Of a stretch of DNA of 11,552 nucleotides, positions 7,434 through 11,552 are shown in pieces. Positions within the stretch are counted from its first letter, which is position 1. Each line of letters starts with the position of its first letter. The notes beneath the pieces were generated by a model. That model worked only from the letters and a program-made list of their open reading frames with translations. It did no database searches and was not told where the DNA came from. This stretch comes from JAHFOW01 sp964370795 (GTDB taxonomy: Bacteria; Planctomycetota; Brocadiia; Brocadiales; Brocadiaceae): the NCBI GenBank assembly GCA_964370795.1, contig CAYJME010000096.1, forward strand, positions 1 through 11,552, in the 5' to 3' direction. Position numbers and translations under genes: made by a program.

Positions 7434-8598
7434 TTTTCATCACCTCTGCTTTCACTTTTTCTATTCGATCCCACATTTCTGAAAAAGAAGAAAATGTCGA
7501 AATATCAGCTTGTTCGATTGGTTGTATAGAACTTGAAAGTTCATTAAAACCATAATATGTTTTTTTCTTGGGTAATTTTGGTTTTATTGATTCTGGTTTT
7601 GTTGGTTTTTTGTCTTTGTTTCCTGACATTTCAAATATACCCTTAATATCCTTCTTGATTACTCCAAAACCACTGCTTTTTTTGGCAGAAAAACCATAAG
7701 TCAACATCATTGTTTCTAATGAATTATAGACTAGTTTTATATCTTCAGACACCTGTTCCTTAATTTGTTCGAAAGACTTGCCCATTAAGTCAAAAGGTAC
7801 GTATAACAGGCTAAAAGTTCCCGTTGCATCTATTGGTACACTCTCAATGTAAATGGGAATGGTTCCTGCCCTAGTCTTCCTGTCATGAGGGTTAATGACT
7901 TCAAGACCTATTCTGTCAAAAAATGTAGGATAGAAATAAAGACGTCCCTTTCTGAGTCCTTCTCTGTTAAACGAGTTTCTCATCACTTGTTCAAAGGCCT
8001 CTTTTTTTTCTGGCATAAGCGCATCAAAATACCGCTTTTCTGCATCATTTTCATTACCAAACAAATTTGATATTTGTATTCTTTTCTTAAATCTCTCGTT
8101 TACATTTCCATCCATCTCTAATAATCTGCATGCCGTCCATCGCATATTTCCCTTCCAGGTACTTCCTGATACTATAGGAACCTTGAAAACTTTGTCTTTT
8201 CTTACAGGATTTTCACAGATATAAAACGCTTCGTCATCTTTAGAAAGATAAGGTTGAGCAAGGGTAAAGGTGAATTGGAGAAAGAGAGAGAAGGGAGGCA
8301 GCAAAGAAATGTCCACCTTTGGTTTCCTGAAAAACTCAAATAAAGTATCAATTTCTTGTTTTTCCATATCTTCTTTAATTCGCTTTTTCCCTTCATCATA
8401 TTGCAATTCAATATACCGTTCTCTGGTAAGTATGGCTAATGATTTCCCCTCTTCTGTTAAGTAAAATGAAGATAATGCCTTCCAATGTGCTCCAAAATAA
8501 GGAGTTAACTCATATGCAATGGCCCATTGAGCCTTCAATTTTATCTCTCTCTGTTTTTCGAGTTTCTCCTTTTGTTCTTTTATCTTGTTAATTTCCAA
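7423..8598 (-). CDS. cmr6: Cmr6-like RAMP subunit (main reading frame)
   Basis: RAMP-superfamily protein, 391 aa as read. After a lysine- and glutamate-rich, probably coiled-coil start come WAIAYELTPYFGAHWKALSS, a RAMP-type VPIVSGSTWKGNMRW loop (about 142-156), ISNLFG, GRLYFYPTFFDRIGLEVINP and HDRKTRAGTIPIYIE. The C-terminal glycine loop is FSAKKSSGFGVIKKD. The INPHDRKTRAGTIPI block parallels the DVxxPHY...PxPI region of Cmr6. Cmr6 caps the 3' end of the crRNA beside Cmr1. The only available start in this frame is a TTG at 8598 without a close ribosome binding site. The true start is probably the ATG at 8726 in another frame, reached through a one-base shift in the A7 run at 8633-8639 (separate entry). 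The end overlaps cas10 by 11 bases. Confidence 0.8.
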   Translation of the reverse strand: MEINKIKEQKEKLEKQREIKLKAQWAIAYELTPYFGAHWKALSSFYLTEEGKSLAILTRERYIELQYDEGKKRIKEDMEKQEIDTLFEFFRKPKVDISLLPPFSLFLQFTFTLAQPYLSKDDEAFYICENPVRKDKVFKVPIVSGSTWKGNMRWTACRLLEMDGNVNERFKKRIQISNLFGNENDAEKRYFDALMPEKKEAFEQVMRNSFNREGLRKGRLYFYPTFFDRIGLEVINPHDRKTRAGTIPIYIESVPIDATGTFSLLYVPFDLMGKSFEQIKEQVSEDIKLVYNSLETMMLTYGFSAKKSSGFGVIKKDIKGIFEMSGNKDKKPTKPESIKPKLPKKKTYYGFNELSSSIQPIEQADISTFSSFSEMWDRIEKVKAEVMKNAG

Positions 8599-8726
8599 AT
8601 GAGATTTTCTATTATTCTCCCGTTTGATTTCATTTTTTTCCCTCTTATTTGTTCATCCAAATCAGCAATTGCGTTAACCAATGGTCGGTATTTATCGTTG
8701 ATTTCTATATGCCAATCAAAGTTCAT
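8580..8726 (-). CDS. Short ORF that is probably the displaced N-terminus of the Cmr6-like protein
   Basis: 48-codon frame beginning MNFDWHIEINDKYRPLVNAI. It has the best ribosome binding site in the neighbourhood, GGAGGAG at 8734-8740, and overlaps the cmr1 stop by 11 bases. It enters the A7 run 8633-8639 after DEQIRG. One added A there (or a -1 slip) carries the reading into KKNEIKRENNRKSHLEINK and on into the cmr6-like frame. That gives one continuous coiled-coil N-terminus and a protein of about 434 aa. As read, the frame instead runs on to a TAA at 8580-8582. An independent 48-aa protein is possible but less likely. Confidence 0.65.
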   Translation of the reverse strand: MNFDWHIEINDKYRPLVNAIADLDEQIRGKKMKSNGRIIENLIWKLTR

Positions 8727-9777
8727 TTTTTATCTCCTCCCACTTTGTAATTTTATTTTTGAAATGACCACAATTATTCTCAATGAGTTTTGTTACCTCA
8801 TCCAACTTGCCCTTCGCTGCATAACCAAAACATCGCATTACATCTTGCATTCTACGACTGTCAGTTGTAGAAACTGTTTCATTATTTTTTATTATTGCGT
8901 TCGGCTTGATTCCGTGAAATGAAAATATCTTTTTGCTTTTAGCTATATCACCACCGAGCCACTTGTGAATGTCTGTAGCCGTACCTAAATAGTCCTTTGG
9001 ATTAGTAGAATCCCTTTTGACAATATCATTATGAACGTCTCTTTGAATATAATCATCCTTCACAAACCAAAAGTTCTTTAAATCAGGCCAGGCAGGATCA
9101 TTGTTGGTGTTAGATTTTATCGTGAATGTATTAATATAGGCATCAATCGTCTGTTTGCCGTTCCCTTCATAAATTTTACAGGAAGGAATTCCTGATATAT
9201 CTTTTCCATTTTCATCTTCAGCCCTTGTGAGAATTCCATAGTCACAATGTCTGCCTCCTCCGTAAGTGGCTATATTTTTATGGTCTTTTTCTGAAGGTTT
9301 TAAAACAGTCTTTCCTCCTATTGCTCCATAATCTGCAACTATCTTTATTGTTGCATTTATAAGTTTTTTCTCCGCATCGGTAAAGGTCTTCTTTTCTATA
9401 AATCTAAGTTCAAAAGTAAGACCCTCTTTAAGTTGCGGAATAGTGACTGGTATGCCATCTTTATCGTTAATATTTTCAATCCTTAAATTAAACTTCCCGC
9501 TCCATCCTGTACACCCAAACATCTGACATGCCGGACATATCCTTTTCAGTTCTGTTTCTATATCTCTTGTTTTTTGAAACGATTTAGTATCAAACTTACA
9601 TTTTTCATCTTCATTTTTACTTGTCGGGTCGCATGCATACCCGTCAAGTCCCCGAATCAATACTTCATACCACCATCCTATAGAACCCTTGATGCCCGTT
9701 AAATGCAAAATACCGTTATCATTTCCCTCCACTCCACCCGTCCAAATCGGTGTTAATGTTTTTAGTATAAATTCCAT
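8716..9777 (-). CDS. cmr1: Cmr1 RAMP subunit of the type III effector complex
   Basis: 353-aa Cmr1, which sits at the crRNA 3' end and contributes to target capture in known III-B complexes. Its diagnostic start is MEFILKTLTPIWTGG, followed by TGIKGSIGWWYEVLIRGL (27-44), GYACDP (46-51), CPACQMFGCTGWSG (81-94) and GAIGGKTVLKP (151-161). C49, C60, C81, C84 and C89 could form a metal site. GYAAKG closes the C-terminal region. It is the first gene of the compact operon, with AGGAGG four bases before the ATG, and its TGA lies inside the next frame. Its upstream region contains only decayed genes and repeats, so the operon promoter should lie there; I could not identify convincing -35/-10 boxes. 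Confidence 0.92.
   Translation of the reverse strand: MEFILKTLTPIWTGGVEGNDNGILHLTGIKGSIGWWYEVLIRGLDGYACDPTSKNEDEKCKFDTKSFQKTRDIETELKRICPACQMFGCTGWSGKFNLRIENINDKDGIPVTIPQLKEGLTFELRFIEKKTFTDAEKKLINATIKIVADYGAIGGKTVLKPSEKDHKNIATYGGGRHCDYGILTRAEDENGKDISGIPSCKIYEGNGKQTIDAYINTFTIKSNTNNDPAWPDLKNFWFVKDDYIQRDVHNDIVKRDSTNPKDYLGTATDIHKWLGGDIAKSKKIFSFHGIKPNAIIKNNETVSTTDSRRMQDVMRCFGYAAKGKLDEVTKLIENNCGHFKNKITKWEEIKNEL
8734..8740 (-). promoter_or_regulatory. Ribosome binding site for the ATG at 8726
   Basis: GGAGGAG seven bases before the ATG at 8726. It lies inside the last codons of cmr1. It supports a start at 8726 for the Cmr6-like protein rather than the TTG at 8598, which has no comparable site nearby. 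Confidence 0.75.
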
Positions 9778-9780
9778 ATA

Positions 9781-9788
9781 TCCTCCTT
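9781..9788 (-). promoter_or_regulatory. Ribosome binding site of cmr1
   Basis: AAGGAGGA immediately upstream of the cmr1 ATG (9777-9775), close to a perfect anti-Shine-Dalgarno match. It fixes the start of the first effector gene. Confidence 0.8.
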
Positions 9789-9811
9789 GAATAGTAACGG
9801 TTGTTTTTTTG

Positions 9812-9952
9812 TTATTTTAAGCCTTGTATCAGTATCCTTGTCCCTGTTTTCCTTATCTCTTCAGCAAATATTTCTCCATTATCAAAATCCTCTGGTCTCA
9901 AAGGAATTGGCTCTATTCGGCTATCTACTTGCCTCCTCAGCGGCACAATCAT
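9812..9952 (-). pseudogene. C-terminal remnant of a nucleotidyltransferase-like protein
   Basis: 46-codon frame. SRIEPIPLRPEDFDNGEIFA followed by EEIRKTGTRI resembles the C-terminal tail of MNT-type (antitoxin or minimal) nucleotidyltransferases, where a similar EPxxFxPEDFD...REIxKTGxxI tail is common. The catalytic GSRARG-type core is absent. The stop lies 34 bases before cmr1. Its ATG overlaps the stop of the preceding tiny frame (TAATG). I read it as a degraded neighbour of the CRISPR locus; a short surviving peptide cannot be excluded. Confidence 0.45.
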
Positions 9953-10008
9953 TATTCCTCTCTTTGCTCTTTTGTTTTATCGTAAAGGAACGGCTGATCA
10001 GATTCCAT
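9952..10008 (-). CDS. Tiny ORF between two gene remnants, function unknown
   Basis: 18-residue frame MESDQPFLYDKTKEQREE. Its ATG overlaps the upstream stop and its stop overlaps the downstream ATG, both as TAATG. Such exact coupling suggests it is the start of a once longer gene whose body was deleted, joined to the remnant that follows. Too short to assign. Confidence 0.25.
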   Translation of the reverse strand: MESDQPFLYDKTKEQREE

Positions 10009-10085
10009 TAATTCCATTCCTCCCGTATTTTTCTCAGATAAAACACATCAGCAATATCCTGAGGTCTGCCCGTCTTTTCTTTCAT
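10008..10085 (-). pseudogene. C-terminal remnant of a toxin-antitoxin type nucleotidyltransferase (DUF6036/AbiEii-like)
   Basis: The frame from ATG 10085 encodes KEKTGRPQDIADVFYLRKI and ends REEWN. The GRPQDxADxxxLxKI block is the usual C-terminal signature of DUF6036/AbiEii-like nucleotidyltransferases. The frame is open only to a TAG near 10148, and the upstream residues (GVKPLDMITTYNQPHWGE) do not look like the family. The rest of the gene is therefore lost, probably through the insertion or deletion events that also left repeats here. Confidence 0.5.
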
Positions 10086-10160
10086 TTTTCTTTCACCCCA
10101 ATGGGGTTGATTATATGTTGTTATCATGTCCAGTGGCTTCACCCCTGGCTATTATTTGTC

Positions 10161-10177
10161 TGCCCTTCGGGCATTTT
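10161..10177 (+). terminator. Weak plus-strand terminator-like hairpin
   Basis: TGCCC-TTC-GGGCA followed by TTTT. The stem is only five pairs and no plus-strand gene precedes it, so it may be just another palindrome. Confidence 0.2.
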
Positions 10178-10187
10178 AATTTATTAA

Positions 10188-10217
10188 CTCTGTGACCACG
10201 GTGTTCTCTGTGGCAAA
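10188..10217 (+). repeat. GT-rich 30-bp dispersed repeat, right copy
   Basis: CTCTGTGACCACGGTGTTCT followed by CTGTGGCAAA, a direct repeat of 215-244. It lies ten bases from A-tract palindrome copy 2. Confidence 0.8.
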
Positions 10218-10227
10218 TATTGTATTA

Positions 10228-10272
10228 CTTTATAAAAACTTTTTTTGTAAGTTTTTTTATAACCCCCTGTAT
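10228..10272 (-). repeat. A-tract palindromic element, copy 2
   Basis: Inverted relative to copy 1. Arms TTATAAAAACTT (10230-10241) and AAGTTTTTTTATAA (10249-10262), followed by AACCCCCTGTAT. The G-C pair of copy 1 is an A-T pair here, a change in both arms that keeps the stem. Confidence 0.75.
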
Positions 10273-10294
10273 TGTTCGACTGAGCTCACGACGA

Positions 10295-10366
10295 AGTCCC
10301 CCTTTTTTAATGGGGAAATCCACCCCCTGCCCCCGCCAGCGGGGAACAGAGAATAAAAGGGGGACT
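10295..10366. repeat. Composite palindrome with perfect 12-bp arms
   Basis: AGTCCCCCTTTT (10295-10306) is the exact inverse of AAAAGGGGGACT (10355-10366). A smaller palindrome CCCCGC-CA-GCGGGG lies inside at 10331-10344. It looks like a non-autonomous mobile palindrome (MITE/REP-like); no transposase is nearby. Confidence 0.7.
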
Positions 10367-10369
10367 CGG

Positions 10370-10389
10370 TTGCGGCTGTGCTGCACTAT
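10370..10389 (+). repeat. TTGCGGCT short repeat, copy 1
   Basis: TTGCGGCTGTGCTGCACTAT. It matches 10584-10603 (TTGCGGCTACGCCGCGCTAT) in the same orientation with a few transitions. Each is itself a GCGGC...GCYGC hairpin. The pair closes two successive repeat modules between the gene remnants and cas6. Confidence 0.6.
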
Positions 10390-10452
10390 AGTATTGGCAC
10401 GAAAATGCATATTTTCATGCCCTTTTGTGAGCCTTTGGCTCATGTGAGTTTA

Positions 10453-10495
10453 CTCTGTAAAAACCTCTTTTTTTTGTAAGTTTTTCACAACCCCC
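10453..10495 (-). repeat. A-tract palindromic element, copy 3
   Basis: Inverted relative to copy 1: read on the minus strand, GGGGGTTGTGAAAAACTTAC, an A run, then GAGGTTTTTACAG. Stem pairing is weaker than in copies 1 and 2, with two G-T wobbles. It directly abuts the CCCCCTT/AAGGGGG palindromes. Confidence 0.7.
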
Positions 10496-10498
10496 TTC

Positions 10499-10546
10499 CC
10501 CCCTTTGTTAAGGGGGAAACTCTGAAATCCCCCTTAGTAAAGGGGG
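10499..10546. repeat. Two CCCCCTT...AAGGGGG palindromes in tandem
   Basis: CCCCCTTTGTTAAGGGGG at 10499-10516 and CCCCCTTAGTAAAGGGGG at 10529-10546, twelve bases apart, followed by ACTTAGGGGGTTGT. These are close to the core of the minisatellite unit inside cas6. Confidence 0.75.
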
Positions 10547-10583
10547 ACTTAGGGGGTTGTTTCCCTTTGATCGGGGGATTTGG

Positions 10584-10603
10584 TTGCGGCTACGCCGCGC
10601 TAT
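10584..10603 (+). repeat. TTGCGGCT short repeat, copy 2
   Basis: TTGCGGCTACGCCGCGCTAT, with GCGGC-TAC-GCCGC as a perfect five-base-pair hairpin. It ends seven bases from the cas6 stop codon, so on the minus strand it follows cas6 directly and may stabilise or end that transcript. Confidence 0.6.
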
Positions 10604-10610
10604 GTATGTA

Positions 10611-11543
10611 TTACATAATTTCGTATTTTCCCAGCCCAAACGACGTCCCCTTTCCCACATGGATGTATTCACCTAACCTTAACAATTGCATGAATTCCGT
10701 TAAAGCACCTTCGTATGAAACTGCGCCGACAACCCCGCCCAGCGACATCCATTCCTCCTGCCTCGTAGAGTAGCGTTTCCAGTCAAACCATTTGATGTCT
10801 GACGCCGTCTGCTTCACCGCCTTTGCCCTTTCAATGATACCCTTGAAATCTAATTCCAACTTTTCATCACAATGAAAATACGACAGTGATGAGATACGCC
10901 TCAGGAGATTCCGGATGAGTACATGAAATTCAATACTGTCCGTTATATTGCCTTCAAAGCGCAACCGCAGTGGAGTAACCAGCGAAATGGTTATTCTGCT
11001 ATTATGGTTATTTGTCTGAGGAGCGTCTTTTACACCCCCCTTTGTCCCCCCTTGATTGAGGGGATTGTGTGGATGTCCTGCCTTACAGTGAAGATTGGAT
11101 TGGTGTTCCTCTTGATAATGGGGATTCGCCTGATTCCCCGCTTGATAAAGGGGATTTGATGGATTTACATCTCGACTGAAGGAATTGGATTGATGATTTT
11201 CTTGAAAAATTGGACTACATTGACGTTCTTCCGGACAACCTGAATTAGGCTGTGGCATTACTTCACTACACGTTTCCGGTAAACTTCTCTTCAATTGCTG
11301 CGGTTGTATTATAGGATAGTAATTGGTAAGCTTCTGATCTTTATTCGTGTAAACCGTTACAACCTCATTATTCAACCCAATGCCATCCACCTGCAACAAG
11401 TCGTATTTCCCCCTTCCCTGACCAATCCCCTGTTTGCCCAGTTCAGTAAAGGTATAAATAAAATAGGGCAGGTAATCTATGGACTTGCCTATGAGAATTA
11501 ACCCAAGTTCGACAAAACCACCCAGGAAAATGGTAAAAAAGGG
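10611..11543 (-). CDS. cas6: Cas6 pre-crRNA endoribonuclease, 5' end missing, with an internal repeat insertion
   Basis: 310 residues of open frame, entering from the right. KSIDYLPYFIYTFTELG and GIGQGRGKYDL are conserved Cas6 blocks, as are ISLVTPLRLRFEGNI, IRNLLRRISSLSYFH, WFDWKRYSTRQEEWMSLGG, VGAVSYEG and the C-terminal VGKGTSFGLGKYEI loop that contacts the repeat RNA. Cas6 cuts CRISPR transcripts within the repeat to make crRNAs. The N-terminal ~100-150 residues are absent: going upstream the frame meets a TAG at 11544-11546, and no ATG, GTG or TTG start lies above 11399. The sequence leading into that stop is rich in T runs, so a frameshift is as likely as true truncation. Between the two halves lies a low-complexity N/Q/H/P-rich insert (11037-11246) not typical of the family. 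About 830 bp separate the gene from cmr1, so it is probably transcribed separately. Confidence 0.85.
   Translation of the reverse strand, partial: PFFTIFLGGFVELGLILIGKSIDYLPYFIYTFTELGKQGIGQGRGKYDLLQVDGIGLNNEVVTVYTNKDQKLTNYYPIIQPQQLKRSLPETCSEVMPQPNSGCPEERQCSPIFQENHQSNSFSRDVNPSNPLYQAGNQANPHYQEEHQSNLHCKAGHPHNPLNQGGTKGGVKDAPQTNNHNSRITISLVTPLRLRFEGNITDSIEFHVLIRNLLRRISSLSYFHCDEKLELDFKGIIERAKAVKQTASDIKWFDWKRYSTRQEEWMSLGGVVGAVSYEGALTEFMQLLRLGEYIHVGKGTSFGLGKYEIM
11037..11246 (-). repeat. 30-bp tandem minisatellite inside cas6 (7 units, in frame)
   Basis: Seven consecutive 30-bp units translate as NSGCPEERQC, SPIFQENHQS, NSFSRDVNPS, NPLYQAGNQA, NPHYQEEHQS, NLHCKAGHPH and NPLNQGGTKG. Each begins with AAT or AGT and is centred on a CAAG/CAAGRG-like core. 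The less decayed units read AATCCCCTTTATCAAGCGGG, which resembles the CCCCCTTTRTYAAGGGGG palindromes in the nearby intergenic region. The unit length is a multiple of three, so expansion or loss keeps the cas6 frame. Confidence 0.85.
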
Positions 11544-11552
11544 CTAAAAAAG

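Larger units (their letters stand above)
9778..10610. other. Repeat-rich intergenic region between cas6 and cmr1 with gene remnants
   Basis: About 830 bp without an intact gene. From left to right: the cmr1 ribosome binding site, the nucleotidyltransferase-like remnants (9812-10085), the palindrome ACCCCAATGGGGT (10096-10108), a TGCCC/GGGCA hairpin, the GT-rich repeat, and a dense block of palindromes (10228-10603) up to the cas6 stop. The operon promoter should be here; I could not place it. Confidence 0.7.

Noticed and set aside
9801..10187. Plus-strand frame of 128 codons upstream of cmr1
   Set aside because: Composition is low-complexity hydrophobic, there is no ribosome binding site or family signature, and the minus strand shows recognisable gene remnants here.
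1..10272. Composite transposon bounded by the inverted A-tract repeats
   Set aside because: No transposase or recombinase gene is present, and a third copy at 10453 shows that the element is a dispersed repeat.
10220..10447. Open frames on both strands in the palindrome block
   Set aside because: They arise from GC-rich palindromes and poly-T tracts and have no protein-like pattern.
11037..11246. Possible CRISPR array in the 30-bp periodic region
   Set aside because: The units are contiguous, degenerate and without spacers, and they translate in frame within cas6. This is a minisatellite.

Overview
The window carries a nearly complete type III CRISPR-Cas effector operon, all read from the minus strand (right to left). 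Its composition matches subtype III-C. The DNA is AT-rich with strong AGGAGG-type ribosome binding sites, and it contains several dispersed palindromic repeat families and decayed toxin-antitoxin-like genes. This suggests a free-living bacterium with a repeat-rich genome. An anammox planctomycete (Brocadiales) would fit, but that is an impression and no marker gene proves it.

Layout from right to left: (1) 11543-10611, the 3' part of cas6, with an in-frame 210-bp, 30-bp-period minisatellite in its middle. (2) 10610-9778, about 830 bp with no intact gene. It holds several palindromic repeats, a GT-rich 30-mer repeat and two C-terminal remnants of nucleotidyltransferase-like proteins. (3) 9777-1939, the effector operon: cmr1, a cmr6-like RAMP gene, a Cas10 of Csx11 type, cmr4, cmr5 and a Cas5/Cmr3-like RAMP gene. 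(4) 1928-1150, a membrane-anchored protein of unknown family, apparently frameshifted at its last residues. (5) 1150-206, a stand-alone reverse transcriptase whose stop lies inside a dispersed repeat. (6) 205-1, non-coding with two hairpins.

Genes from cmr1 to the reverse transcriptase overlap by 1-14 bases or are 10-14 bases apart, so they probably form one transcription unit. Cas6 would mature the crRNA, and Cmr1/3/4/5/6 with Cas10 would form the RNA-guided complex. Cmr4 keeps its candidate RNA-cleaving aspartate. Cas10 keeps an N-terminal HD motif but has lost the GGDD motif of its second palm domain, so cyclic oligoadenylate signalling is not expected. The two accessory genes, a membrane protein and a reverse transcriptase, are therefore the most interesting part. 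No cas1, cas2 or CRISPR array is present in the window.

Two places show the same kind of lesion: an apparent one-base loss in a poly-A tract (8633-8639 and 1192-1196). In both, restoring the base gives a better protein and a tight start/stop overlap with the neighbouring gene. Cas6 also meets an in-frame stop just before the window edge. These may be homopolymer sequencing errors, real decay, or functional slippage sites.
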